A stretch of 64,000 nt of DNA, from positions 157,479 through 221,478 of the forward strand of contig JBBHKE010000932.1 in the NCBI GenBank assembly GCA_037447655.1, given 5' to 3'. Position numbers and translations under genes: made by a program. The notes under the pieces are model-generated. The model was not told the origin of the DNA. It saw only the letters and a program-made list of their open reading frames with translations, and did not search any database. Shown here in pieces: positions 1 to 14,400 of this stretch; position 1 is the stretch's first letter, and every line of letters begins with the position of its first letter. Source of the stretch: Zygnema cylindricum (lineage: Eukaryota > Streptophyta > Zygnematophyceae > Zygnematales > Zygnemataceae).

Positions 1-245
1 GTGCTATGGCAACCTTATATGCGGATGCCAGATGCCACTCATGTGGAGCAACTTTAAACTTTGAAGTTTAAAAGTTTTAACTTTGAGAGGAAGTGGGAGC
101 AGATTTTGGCTGAAAGTTGAGAAGTCAAATCACCGGCTTTTCAACGGTCAACGACGGCTGTACGAAATGAGCTGTATTTTGTAATTTGTATGCAACAAGC
201 TACAGTATACTGCCAAATCACTTATCAGTTACCACGCATTGTAGA

Positions 246-306
246 GTACACCGTGTGTCGCTTTGTGTCGCTTTTTTTCAACACTAATAGCGATATGTAC
301 TGTACC
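246..306. repeat. Mini inverted-repeat remnant (family A)
   Basis: The left end reads TACACCGTG followed by TCGCT. The right end, reverse complemented, contains ATCGCTATTAGTGTTG. The same terminal words occur at 56971-57182 and 62095-62325, so this looks like a nearly empty or internally deleted copy of the same small DNA element. Confidence 0.45.
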
Positions 307-623
307 ATAGTACGATATTGCACCATAGTACATTACTGAAGTTGCCAAATAATGTCCTTTCTCCGTGTCGGAATTACGGAATCCAAAAACACAACCTGAC
401 GGTCAATATTGCGTCCACAAAATAAGGAGGTGAAAAATTGAGCTTTTCGAGGCATTTTGCAAAAATAAGAATGTATGTTGATGCCACAATGGTATCATTT
501 GAATTTCGTAACAACTTGTTCCACTTTCTACAATAAAGAATGTTTAATGCGGGCAGACAGACTGGAAATGGAAGCCCTGGAAGTCCAATGTATTGAGAGG
601 AGAACAGAGAGATACAAGTGACA

Positions 624-981
624 GTGGGAGAGAAAGGAAGAGTGACATTTTTTTTTAAGCTTTGTGAGTATACTTGCTCATCGTTTAAGACTTTACATGC
701 ATTGGTTTAGTTTTAGAGAGATGCAAAATATTTGCCGAGGAAATTTTATAGGAAAATAGAGGAATCTTAGCATATTGACCTAAGTTAATGGGTTATAAAA
801 TTGTGGGAGAGAAAGGAAGAGTGACATTTTTTTTAAAGCTTTGTGAGTATACTTGCTCATCGTTTAAGACTTTACATGCATTGGTTTAGTTTTAGAGAGA
901 TGCAAAATATTCGCCGAGGAAATTTTATAGGAAAATAGAGGAATCTTAGCATATTGACCTAAGTTAATGGGTTATAAAATT
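624..981. repeat. 179-bp tandem duplication (two copies)
   Basis: The block starting GTGGGAGAGAAAGGAAG at 624 is repeated from 803. The copies are almost identical along their length, including the shared stretch ending GGGTTATAAAAT, and differ mainly in a T-run length and one base (TTTGCC versus TTCGCC). Near identity suggests a recent duplication. It lies about 1.5 kb upstream of the start codon of the FUSC-family gene. Confidence 0.9.
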
Positions 982-2462
982 TGAATTCTGAAAATAATTA
1001 TGTCCAATGGTTAAATGAGTCTATTTACCTTGTCGCTCGTTTGAATTTGTCCTTTTAGGCAATAGAAGAAATTTATTCATGATAATCAGCTTGTGGTGAC
1101 TGTGATTGCAAGAGGCATAAGGTTGCAAGGCCTTAGCAAGACAAACACAGATGGAAATATTCAAGGAGGACTTGGTGTGTTAACCCTAATTAATGTATGT
1201 ACTTCAAACACACGAAAACGAGCAAAAGCCAAAGTTAACCCTCGGGCCAAATTTGAAGGAAAGCAGATATGGAGCGGCCAGTTCAGTCTTCTTTGCATTT
1301 TTTATCTAGAAACAGCCTGCCTTTTCATTCACTCTTGGAACAATTAAATTCCGAACTTCGTTACCTTCTCTTTCCTCCAATGGCCGATGGTGATGCAAAT
1401 ACTCTTACATTGAGGCGGCTCCATTGATTAATTATACGATTCACTATCACAGTTCGAATATTTGTTGTGGAATAAGCGTAAATAAGCCTGGATCATGATA
1501 AATATGGATGGATATGTTTATTTATTTGAAAGTTTTCGTTTTTTACTATTTTTATCTCACTCATTAACCGTAAGAGCAAGTATGAGAAAAGTAATCCTTG
1601 AATAGCCATCAACTTCCAACACCGCTGGTTGAATTTGTGAATCAGTCTCCTCCTTATTGCACATGGTTTTTTGCGTTATAATTGAGCATTGGTCAATTGA
1701 CTACCAATAGCTAATGTAGGGTGAGAGTTACTATTCTTGTGTTCAGCAAAGGGTATAGCCAAGAGAGGGCTTAATGTATTACCAAATGTGAACAAGTCGG
1801 ATATAAGGGATTGCTTCATGTTTAAGGGGTTTATATTTCAGACCTTGTCCATGACTTAGTGATGTATCTCCTTGTAATCCGAAGTGGTTGAGCTTCAAAC
1901 ATGTGTGATCAAGGCTGGACAAAAGGCTCCAGCGTTATGGCTTCAGATATAGTTGATTGAGCATAATGGAAATTACAATTTTCGCTATTTCTTTTTTGTT
2001 CAGCCGCTTCGATCAATAGAAATTCACTCTGGATAATTGTCGTGATGTTGGCATGTTATGATGCAGATGCTTAAGGTTGCTATTTGCTAAATCAGAATCC
2101 GAGAGGCTAAGACATTGACTATTTTGTTGCAAACAGCGTCTGGCATAGGAGTGAAAGAATTGAAGGTTAATTATAACCATGTTGAGGGCAGTTCCAGTGT
2201 ATGTGGACCTGAAAGATGTCTTGGTTACTTCAACCTCGGGAGTGATACACAGGCCAGTGACTAAATGTCATGAGATGTGTAAAGACATGGTCTTACCTTC
2301 AAAAATGGCAAGTCGTCCGTTCACAATAAATGTTTATCTCATCCATTGAGTGACACAAAAATGGAGTCATGCTAAAAAACCTGGCAGTGGTATCACATTG
2401 AACTTTTTTTCACCGATCCAGGTGGCAAGCAGTTGAAACGCAAGCACTTCTGGTAAAGAATA

Positions 2463-5400
2463 ATGAAGAAATCCGTTTACTGGAATAGGTTTAGGCGGCA
2501 CTGCATAGTTGCTATGCGCACAGGACTTGCGGCATTATTCTCAATAGTGTTTACCCTTATTCCAGCAACAAATGAATGGATGGCAGTGCCCTTCTTCTCT
2601 GTTGCTATGGCTATATTGATTACAGGTGAGGCCTGACTCCTCTAAGCTTTATTCACTCCTAAACAGAAGTTAATGTTGTTTGCATGATATCCAATCAAAC
2701 CAATGTTATATTGTCCTACATTCAGCATGTCTTTGCACATACATGATCCGCAGGGGATGTTTTGGACTCCATCCTGAAAATAATACCTAGATGAAGAGAT
2801 TACTTACAAAGTTCGGTCAAAGTATTTACTGTAATACTTTGCCTGTGCTGTGCTTCCGTCCACCATCATTTTCTACAAGGAGTAATGGGACATGCTGTGA
2901 AGTTGAAGTGAACGTTCCACATTTCATAATGGGGTCATTTTGTTAAGGGTGCTGAATCAAGTGGTGTGAGACACAGCAGTTTTTAGCCTGCATACAATTT
3001 GTTTCCTTTTTTCTCGGAGTCGGGATTCACACCTTTGAACCTAATTTTATTTCTGAAATATCATCTAATCATATGAAAAAAGGAATTTTATGGAAATGAG
3101 GGCTGGGCGGATGATGGCCTGCAGATGTAAGTTTGGGAAGATGTTTGAGGAACGCATGGATAGTTTTATGCGGATCGGCTGTTGCAATGGTAATTAAGTT
3201 TTGCTGATTCTTAGCACAACACGAAAAAAATTATTGGCACGTCAGAAAGATATACAGTGGAAGAGTGCTTGAAGTGGAAAATGTCTATCAGCATTTGGCC
3301 CATCTATCCACTCATATCACACATGTTACATAAAACTCTTTGAACCACGGATTTCAAACAACTTTTATCTTTCTGATACTGTAAACATCCAACACACCCT
3401 CTACTCTGACGGAAACAGACAACATCAAACAATCCGGCAATCAACATAAAAACTTTGTGTCAGCGTGGATCACTACCTATCATTACGAACACCAGTTTCG
3501 AATGCTTTAAAAGTTGAAAATTCACGATTGTGACATGCATAGCCATAGCTTTAATAATCGAAATACATAAAGCAAAACTGCTTCGCTGATAGCTTTAAAT
3601 TTACTACAAACGATTGTAAACATAGAAACAAAAGAATGGGGCAGTTCAGCGAAAGCCCTATGCACCATTTAGCATCTGATGACACTCTCTGAACCTTGAC
3701 AGGACATTTATGGTAGATGATCAAAACGGTACCTTTGGCATGCACTATTCTGCAAGATAAAGAGGTCATTTCCTGTCTGCCAGTTTCACATTCACTTGAA
3801 CAAATGTTGTCTCTTGGAGGTGTAAGCATGTCAATCTTGTCTCACCTGTTGTCGTCTTCCAAAAGTTTTCATTTTCTTGACAGCGGAGACAGCATTCCAC
3901 TACCTGTTGTGAAAATTCAAATGCATGAATAAGGGCTTTGCAGAGAAAAGCCAGAGATATGCAGCGACATTGTACTATTCAGTTGTGCAAACATTCCAAT
4001 TGGACCATCTACATCCTATGAAAGGTTTACAACATCCTAATCTGTCTTCCAGTCTCTCGGTTTCATGTCTCTTCCAGTCTGTGGCAACGTTTTTTCGCCA
4101 TATCTTTGGGGCATCTGTTCCAGCCATGATCTCATGCTTGGCAGTCGTCAGCTTCATTTTCGCCTAGTAAGCTTTCTGATTTCTATTTAGGAGTTTTCCG
4201 TTGGAACTTATTTCTTTCTTGTTTCCCTCAATCTCCTCATCCAACTTTGTCTCTTTTTCCTCTCTTTTCCACCTTTTTTGCATCATACTTATATTGTGAG
4301 GGTGCGAATATGAATCCAATTATATTTGGCTGTGTATACAGCACTGCAAGTAGACATGTTTTTCTCGGGATTAATTATAGTCAGTCATTTATTTTGCTTT
4401 GACTAACTTGTTCTTCGGGTTTCTTTGTTATCCTCAACAAGCAATATCTGTCCTTTTAAAACAACTTTACATGTATTTACACCCCTCTTTATTTTTGTCC
4501 CATCATGCAACAACACCAGGTTTGCACGCCCATTCTGTCAATACTCAGTATTTTTACATGTTTCGTACCTTTGTTCACACATGGAAAAATTCCATCGAGC
4601 TCCTAGAAACACCAATAGAAACTGTCCAGTTTTTGTCTTATCTGCAGTCCGGATGTTCAGGCGCTGGGCAAGAGGATAGCTCTGGCAGTCAGCGCGATTT
4701 TGTACCTTCTGTTTGCTGGCCAACCAGATCTAAGTCTTCTAGTGCCTTTGCGGTTGGTGAGCTTGCTTACAACCTGGTATATAGAATTTCGAGAATGTAA
4801 TTGCTGGAGTAAATGTAAATTATTGGCTGATTACTACTGACAAAAACGGAATTGCTGGGTTATGTTTATGTTATATTGAAAATCTATTGACTTCCCTTGT
4901 TTTTTCTTTCTAGTTGGTGAGTAGTGCTTGTTCAGAAAATATGTTGAGACGCCATTGATACGTAATTCACACGGAAAGCCACTACTTGTCAAACTCCTTA
5001 ATGTATCTATGCCCTTGTATGGATTTTATTTCTAGAATTTACTTGCTTGGAAATGATAACACTTTCCTCGCCGGCTGTCTATCCTATCTTCACTGTACTA
5101 GTTTCAAGAAACATCCTTTTTTAAAACTGTTTTGTGTTGGATTCATACAAAGCCTTGCCTGGATTTGTAATTTTATAATATTCATATGCTTAAGCCATTT
5201 TTAAAATTTTAAGATGCATGTATTTTTCTAGCTCTTGCTAACTCAGGGTGAGTCCTCTAGTTTCCTTCCGGCTATTTCTTGTCACTAAGACAACATTCCT
5301 GTAACTTGATATCTGTCATGTGGTTGCTTAGCAAACTATATATGCTCCTGTTTCCCATGTTTTTGCTAATAAAAAATTATGTGAACTCAGGGCGGCAATG

Positions 5401-8400
5401 CGCTCCTTGGAGCAGCTTGTGCTGTGGTTGCGATGATACTTCCATGGGCCCAACTGGCAGTAAGTGAGGTAGGCATCATTGTTTAAAGCTGGAAGAATGA
5501 ATTGTTGTATATTATTTTAGATTTCAGAATGTGTTCATGTTGATTGGCCTGGGTGCTCGACTCGTTTCAAATCCTATTCGCTATGGCGCAAAGCTACAGC
5601 ATCCTTTTCATTTACTCCAAAAGGTCTCATTTATGTTTAGAACCAAGTCACTGTTCAATGGTTGAGTCAGCTGGAGACTTGAAAGTTTTATTGTTTATCG
5701 GTGCTTAACAACGTCCAGAATGAGTACCAGTTTTTTATTATTTTTGAGTTTGTTACTTTTGTAAGTCAAGATTAACATCGGCTATGTACCATCTTCAAAC
5801 GTTCTATTCGTTGTTGTAGGTTGGAATCTGCTCTGAGAACTTGTCCCGGGCAATGACTGCCCTATTCATCACACTTCTGGTAAGCAACAGTTGTGAAGGC
5901 TATCATTTCAGTTCTCTTTGGCATTCCAAAAAATCAGGAATATTGAGTGTTGTGTAATATTGACATCCATCTGTAGAAACATGATGGATATCTGACCATG
6001 GATATGTGAAAAAACTTTACAAGACCGGACATGCATATAATTGTCGAAAATTAACGCCCGGGAGAGTCTTTTCCGTATGTTGTATGTTTCGTGGTCTGGA
6101 CGATGCTTTAGGTGTAACATTGCCTTGAAATTTCCGGTCTTAATTTTCAAATTTCATGTTTTTCATGGACTTTTCTTCAGGAAGTTTTTTGTGCTGAAGA
6201 CAAGCATACAGTTTCTTCTGCACGAATACATGCACGAACTGTGGCAAATATGGCGAGGTCATGTCTTGCAGATTTGAAGGTACGGAAACAGATTTCATGA
6301 AAGAAAACAAGAGACAAGTTACAAAGCCAACTTGAACAAACAAGTCACATAGAAAACTAACCAAGAAAAGGAGTGTAATTTGTAACGGTGAAATGCTTAA
6401 ACATTCTTCAAAGTGGTGATATGGTGGTATGTTGATATGGTGTGAAATAGGATGTAAGGATCATTCTGGCGGTATCGAACTTATGTATCAAACCCCAAGT
6501 AAAACCCATTTCTACTACCACCTCAACAAGGTATTTGAACTTTTGAAATTATTTTTTGAAGAGGAATTGTGTTCAACAAGCAAAAGTTGAATTTTTTAAA
6601 AGTCTTACCGTCTTCGTACGAGTGTCTTAAAATAGAGATGGCAAGAAGAATCTTTGCGTACAATTAAAACATTGGCTAAATCTATTAGATCATGGCCATT
6701 CAAAAATCTATAAAACTATGGTCATTCAAATATAATTTAATGTACAAGTTAAAACACAACAGTAGGCGATTCATGGTACTTAGTTCAATAGACCCTCTCA
6801 CAATTTATATGATTCAATGTTTGGAAATACATGGGTGCGACTTGAATTTATCGTGCAAATGCTCAATATGTCATAGAACGTTTGATGTAAAGTCATTTAA
6901 GCCTGAAAATATCGATCAATCTAAGTTTTCTCCAGTTTTAAAATTTCAAACGGTGAAAATAAATATGTTCCTTTTTCAATTCATCTTGCGGTAAAAAAAC
7001 ACTTTGTACCAAATGTTTTAGCTTAAAAACCTTGTTCCTACAGGAATTTCAGAAGCCCATGCTCCCAAAAACTCCCAACTCCAAAAATGTTTCCAGTTTT
7101 CTTATTCCAGTCTAAACTGATGATTCACGAAGTCTTCTGGTACTGACGTCGTAGTTGAAAGGGCTTACGCATCAGATGCACAGTATTGCAAAACAAAAAC
7201 TAGTCAAAAAACAAAAAAAAAGTAGATTTTTTTTTTATTGCACATGCAAACCTGGTTATATGGCCATTAACAAAACTGTCAAAAAATGTTTGAGCATGGA
7301 AATTAAAATTTCATAAGATTAAACTGTAAGTCCTTCACCAATGTATCGTGATTTGTAAGCGTATGTAGTCATACGTGGGACGAATATTGATGCTGTACTA
7401 CAGGTTATGTGATTTTTGCTTCTGAATTGAGATTTCTGGTTTTGGATTTTTAAACCTGTACGGTTGATGAAGTACAAAATTCAAATAAGTCAATTGCTTG
7501 TCGTAAGCCGAAAAGGGAAAAGCCCCCAAGATCTATCCCATCATGATTTTATCCTACTTCATATCGCACGTTGTAATGTATTGAAAATGTCGTTGTATCA
7601 CAATATGAAATTCCGTATAACATGGGATGATAGCGCGATACAATACCTAAGGTTTATTCTTTCACAGTTGCCTAATTAAATTTGGTATGGTCTGCGACAC
7701 CACAAATTTGCTATTGAGTTCAAGCTCTTTGTATAAAAACGATACCGTACCCGTACCATACAGAAAAAAAATGAGCATCATTTGGACACTTCTAATTATT
7801 GTAACCTGCACCAAGGCTAAGGGAGTTTGCATAACATGTCTATTACAGAAGACATTGTATTGTTGGCGTTATAAAAAAATCCATAATTTCACTGTCTGCT
7901 TAGGAAAAACACATACATTAGAAAGAGCGGAAATAGATTTTACAGTTGAAAGTAGGTAATGTCAATGTTTCCTCTTGATATTTTTGGCTTTTGATGTGCG
8001 TAAGTAAACGGCGATGGATTTGAATGAGTTGAAATTAGATCATGCCGTAAGTTTTTGCATTATATTTCTTAGCATTTAAAGTTGTCAATTCCATTTGCTA
8101 TTCCCGTCTTGCTAATTCAACCTTAAGACATCACATAGCAGAATCAAAGACTTCGAGCTTCAATGTATTTCACAGTTTTTAAGGATCAATATTTTCAAAT
8201 TCTATTTTGCTTTTTGCGGTTGACATTGGCCCATGACAAGGGATCCCGACCAACTTAATGCTGACTTTCAACCCTCTAATATAAAGTGACGGTTCTTCCA
8301 ACATTTTCTGCTCCGCTGAATACATTTCTCGCTGCCAATGGTGGGAGAGCATGAGTTAATCATGTACCAAGTCAACAAGGTTGACTTTTCTTGTTGGCAT

Positions 8401-11400
8401 TGGCCCATGAATAACCCATCTCCACCCACCACTGGTAGTGGCAAACATATTTATCGGAGCGAGAGACGATGAAAGAACCTGCTCTTGTATTAGAGGGTCG
8501 AAAGTCAACGTAGAGGTGGCAGAGATCCCTTGGTCATGGGCCTATTCCAACAAGAAACAGAAAAATTAAGTTAGAAGTTTTGAATTCCTGAAATTGTAGT
8601 AAGTGTTTTGGAGATGTTTAAGATTTTTGTTTTTCATTCTGCTATGTAAAATTTCATTGCTAATCTTAAGTTGAATTAACAATAGTGACTAGCAAATGGA
8701 ATTGTTAAATAGATTGTCATGATGTAATGTCAAATCATTCAATCTTTCACTGTTCATTTATGCTCAAACATATAATTTCCAACAAAAAACTTTAATATTC
8801 CTTGTTTCAACAATACAGCTTTTTTGCGCTTTGTTTATTGCATGCATCTTTCTTTAGTAAACAGTGAAAATATGGATTTTTTTTATTTTTCAGTTCTTTA
8901 CTTAGTTTTGGTGTGGTGTTTGAACCTCCAGGAGCGTGAATTAGATCTCACTTGGGAACTTGGAGCTCTCGGTTCACTATCTGCTTTACAACGCCTGATA
9001 AAGGTAATTTTCATGTTTACTAAAAAAACACATTGTTTCCTATGCATGAATGAGCAACTCACTTTCCCACCTGCTATGGGCAGTGCTGCACCAAGTATGA
9101 CTCACCTTTCTTTGCTTGCTTTCCTAAATGCCTCCCCAAAGAAGTTAAGTTTTGAGTTCAAAGTATTGTATTTTTTTTTAAAGTGCTCACCGACAACTTG
9201 CCGATGGAAACGCATGATGAACTACACTGGTTTGGCCTGATTTGACTTGATTGAAGATGCCATTTGACTGGATGCATTTCAATATTACAGATGCTATTGG
9301 GTTTGTTGGGAGGTCCATCATTGATGATTGGCGAAACTGTATTTTTCCCAAAGTTCTGATTTATAGCAAGCTGGTACACTATTATTTCTTAAGAAAACCT
9401 GTCCTGGGCTTTGTAACCTTTGTTAGTGACCTAATGAGGCCTGATGTCACTGATGCTGATTCATGGATGTTGCTCTTTATGCAAAAATTCAGGTGTAAAA
9501 AGCTGCATTGCAGTAATAGATTTTTATGCTGTAAATGGTTCTTTTGTTGCGTCAGCTTCTTGATCGGTAACATTGTTTATTCTTCCTTTTCTTCTACAAC
9601 GTTTTTTTCTTCTGGTCTGAATTTCCATTTGCGCTGCATGCTTGTTAAGACAGCCTGATGTCCATTCACATCATTTCAAATTGCCCTTTCATTTCCCGGT
9701 TCCTACCTATCCTTTTGTCTCTCAAATCTGCTCTCTTCTTCTCTCATTCAATCCTTTTGTGTTCTCTTATCTTTCTTTTCCCCGTCCTCAGCACAGTATA
9801 ATGTAATGATCTGATAGAGTTTAGAGTGTGTACTTATGTTGTTCAGCTAAATAAGGTAATATGTCTGATATAGGACTTTTGCTCGTGTTTACTCTCGAAA
9901 CAAGACATGATACAACAACTGACTGTCTAATCTGGTCTGGCATTTGTGGGGAAATTGTTTAAAACCTCTGGATGGCAGACAATGGATATTCTTATTCGAC
10001 ATGCAGAGGGAATGGAGCTTGCTCTCGAGGCCGGGGTGATAGTGGAATCTCCTCGAATACTTTTGGTTCTTCTCAAAAAGCCTCTTGAGGAGATGGGAGA
10101 GGTGAGGATTTTTGTAAGAAAGGATTTTGGGTGGAAGTTGCAAGCTTAGAAAATTTGTAGATGTGCAAGGTCGTTGCCTGTTTCTCAAAAAATTGCCAGT
10201 GAATGTAGAACGCCATTAGGGAACACTCGAGCCATGGGCTAGGAAGTGCCCTCTAATTCTTGCATTCTTGGGACGGGGATAAACTGAAAAAAAAATCGAG
10301 AAGTGCTTAGCAATGATATGGTGGTTTAGATTACTCCTGCCTATTTTGCAATATACAAAGAAAGTTAGATAGTGAATTGCAATATATGAAGATAATTAGA
10401 ATACATGTTTCATAATTCTTGCTGCATGAAGGAATGCACGTATCTGACCTTATGTCTATGAGGGTTATAACCGTATCTAATCAATTGGTGAATCCCAAGT
10501 ATGCATGTTTCATTAAATAGTTCTTATTTTCAGCCTTTGAGCTTGTAATGAACAGAAAGCACAGGTGGCCTTGGCAGCAGTTACAGAGGACCTTCGGGCT
10601 CCATATGGTATGTTTTGCCAATTCAGTCTTCCTGTGTTTTTAAGTGTTTGTAAACTATGGAATGTCTATAAAGTTGCATGAGATTTGGATCATTGGAACT
10701 CATATGTCAGCTGATACTCTTTCCTGTACCAGTCTTCCCATTTTGAGCAGCTCCCTTTTGTCTGGTGTTTCACTCTTGAAAGTCAGTTTGGCTCAAAATT
10801 TGTAAATGTTTCCAGCACGCCTTTTTGTTACTAGTTGAGTGGAGCACAGTATTTTCTGTCATAAATTTAAAAGACAACGTTTGCGATATCGTATTTTTTG
10901 TTTTTGGCTTCATCACTGAATGCGTGTCGTATTAAGTTGTAACCCAACTACATTCATGACTTCAAAAAAAAATTCTGTGCATAAGACTGGCATATAACGA
11001 GAAACAATTCCAATACAACGTTCTGTCATGATAATCCTCCTTTGCTGCTTTTGGAAGGAAACAATGACTGCGTTTTCCTTTTCCCATGCATTTTTTTTGC
11101 TACTTTCTGGACCATTTGTTCAAAAGATGCGGAGAATGCGAAAAAATTGGTGGATGAAGGAAGAAGCTTTCTAGATGGCTTTAATGCCGCTATACATAGG
11201 GCACGCGAGGTGGCTTACTACCATGTGCCTCTGGATGAAAATAATGAGTCAGATGTTCCCACATTCACAATCGGTGAGGACGATGACGACTTTTTGGAGC
11301 ATCCCACATCGAACACTGCCAGGTGTAGTGTTTTTGCAACCCGTACCATGAAGAAGAAAGGCCAAATCTTATTTAGAAGTTGCGCCGATTGTATTCAACC

Positions 11401-14400
11401 ATGCGAAGTTTGATTCCTATGTTCAAAAGTACAACTGCAAGAATTTTATTTTTTTTCAAACTTAGGTTGGAGAGGGGTGTTTGCTGTCAAAAATTGTCTC
11501 GGTTCTTGAGATGTCTGTGTATCTTCGCGATTTGAAGCTCGACGTCTATAGCATCAACGCCTTTGTCTTTGTGATTGTTGATTCACATTACTACAAATGT
11601 TAATTTTGCCAATCATCTTACTCTCCGAGTCACTATTGTTATTGCACATATTCTTGCCGGTATATGCTTTTGTTTTTTGTGTCTGTTGGTAGGTGTTACT
11701 GAACTAAAGTAGAAAAAGGTTGGAGGTGCATGTGCATGTGTAGTCTCATGGCATCATATTTCTTTCTCTTCAATGCACGGTATTTTATGACGGAGCTTCT
11801 ACGCCTCCTGGAAGCCATTTCTCAAAAAACCGCAAAGAAAAGACAAGGATTGCGATGGCGAATCTCTGGTGAGTATCCTGTTCTTGTCCTACGTGACACA
11901 ACTCTGAGGTCCTCTATTATTTTAACTTTTCTTGTTCTCTAGCGGAGTCAAACTGTTCTAATCTGTTCCAACGTGCACCTGGCAATATTGAGCCGTTTGT
12001 TTTCTGTTTGTAGTAAAAAGTCCAAAATGTCACTGTTGCCCTGCAAAGGGGCGACATTGACATTCTGGACGTTTTATGGAAATAAACTTTGTGCAATGGC
12101 TTGAGTATCGAATATTCTTGTGGGGGAGTCCTTATTTTGTTTTGAGGAACTAGTTTGTTGGAAGCTACTGCAAGTCAAAGGATCGTCTTTCTTTTTAAGT
12201 ATGTCCAGTGCTCTGGCAGTTACGTTTGGAAATCGATATTCTAGTATGTGTGTATATGTACAGAAACCTTCAACCGGATGTTTGGACCACATGATCCAGT
12301 TTCCAACCCGTCTCGCCCACATGTACCAGAACAGCCTCAATCAGGCCTGGTTTCCCCTCCCTCTAACTCCCCGCGAGCAGCTTCATGCTTGTCGAGGGAC
12401 AATTCACAGCATGAGGCTCCCTTTTCCAATTACTCAAGGACCAATAGAGAGTCAGGGAGACTTCATAACTCTCTGTGGAAAGTTTTGCTAGAAGGCCCTG
12501 CTATGGTGAAGCCACTGCAACTGAAGCTGACAATAAGCGCCACAAGGATCAAGGTAAAAGTTTATATCACATGAATGGAATTTCCTAATCATTCATTTAT
12601 GTTTTTTGCTGATTCGTTGATTAGGTTCTTATTAACTTGTCCAGTGTATTGTGCGTGTTTTTGGATAGGATAGGGAACGAGTGACAGGCATGGAAAGACG
12701 GATGACGTATTTTCACTTGAAAAATAGAAATTTGAATGTGCAAGAATTGGACTGGTCGAGATAAATGATTAGAAACTGGCATCTAGTCAATCGAATACCC
12801 TGTAGCCAGTGTGTTAGTTCCTCTTGTTCTGTGTTTGAGCAACAGAAGAAGGTCAAGCGGTGAAAAAGATTAAGTGGACAAATCCGCGTAGTTGACCCGC
12901 AATCGCAGATTTGCAATTGCAAATAATGTTGATATGTATGTGATTTTGTTCTGGAAATTTCGGTTAGACAGTAACATCTGCTGCATGAGTGTGTATATTA
13001 TTGTCAATGTCACATATAAAGTTTTTGTTTGATAAAAACAGCCAAGATTTACATGGGGAGCAGGTTTGTTGACTGTGTGCAAACTTTTAATTTCCAAAAG
13101 GCTAGAGGGTTCAGTTTTGTATTGGAGTTTCCCTGATAGTGGACTTAATGTGCTTTCAAGCTTGTTAAATTTGCAAGATGTATTTCATTCAATCGACAAG
13201 AAGTCAACTAGGAACATGAGTGCATATAATGTTTGTTTCGTTTTTGTTATCAAACAGCGTGAGAACCTGATGCTTCACTTTATACTTATTTATTACGAAT
13301 TAGCTATTTATTGCAGGGGGCATTTAAGGTTGCTATTGCAATGACAGCAGCAGCCATGGCGGGACGAGCTGTCAATGTTGAAACAAGTTTTTGGGCTCCT
13401 GTAACAGTCTCGTGAGTTTAAATGCCCTATTTTGTGGACATGTTAAATGTGTATGAGAATAAACCCACAGTCAAATGGGAAAAGAATGTGTACAGTAGAA
13501 CAGGCCATGTATGGTTTTCTGGTGGGGTTTTTCATAGAGGAGTTTATGACAGCAGGCTGATGAAAATTAAAGAATTTGTGAATGTGTTGTATTCCGCAAG
13601 AGTAAGGAGTTCCGATCAGATGTCTCCTTATTGTTAGCAAGACCTTTGGATTTCATAACGTTACGTGTGCTGGAGGTTATGGGTTGTCACAGCAAACTCT
13701 TTTACGAGTAAAATTTCTAACAATTGGTGCATCCTACACTAGTGTTTTGCACGAAATGGATTTGGCCAATTAACTCCTTAAACCATCAGATAGATTAGTT
13801 TGTAAATCATATGAAGAAAGCTAGTTAGTGGTGAACAGTTAACGCTGGAAATGTTGGAAGTACTTTTGTACATCGTATCAAATTTCTTACGATATATCGT
13901 GATACGACATTTTTGCTGTATCGTATTGAGGCATTTAAAATCGCGATCGTGATATTATCGCGTGCGATGTTTGTTCGATACAAAACGCGTTACGAAACAG
14001 TTGCATGTCGAGATACAGGATCAAGTAGTACCAGTTATGTCTCTGAAAGGTACCGAAGACAGACATATGCACATACAGGTAAATAAGGTAATGATTGAGC
14101 CACGTAGACGCCTTTCAGCCATCTTTGGCCCAAAAATCAGTTTTGTTAAACATTGCGGGCAGACGAGGAGCCCAGAGCCCAAAAGGACAACGAACGAAGA
14201 GAGGTTGGTGTGTTGTGACTCGTTGAATAGTTATTTATATTTCAACCTTTCTGCATTGATAACCGAAGCGTTGAATGAAAATTAGACGGCAGTGATGTTC
14301 TTTTAGCACGGAGAACTTTTTTTTTTTTTTAGGAGCTTTATCAAATACGCGCTCGATACTGAAACCAGTAAAATACCTGAGGACATAATTTACAGCTCGT

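Larger units (their letters stand above)
1..2462. other. 5' flank of the FUSC-family gene, no gene recognised
   Basis: No open frame here resembles a known protein. The stretch probably holds the promoter and 5' leader of the downstream + strand gene. It contains a short inverted-repeat element (246-306) and a 179-bp tandem duplication (624-981), listed separately. An 84-codon open frame at 1093-1347 has no recognisable motif, and I treat it as chance. Confidence 0.5.

Noticed and set aside
4025-4166. Longer version of exon 3 of the FUSC-family gene starting at 4025
   Set aside because: Phase also fits, but its acceptor lacks a pyrimidine tract. Using exon 3125-3189 plus 4078-4166 gives good sites and the expected SLGRCLRNAW-type sequence.
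13860-14285. ATCG-rich stretch (CGATATATCGTGATACG) with a 107-codon open frame in FUSC-family intron 14
   Set aside because: No motif is seen. The palindromic words are suggestive of a decayed element, but no ends were found.
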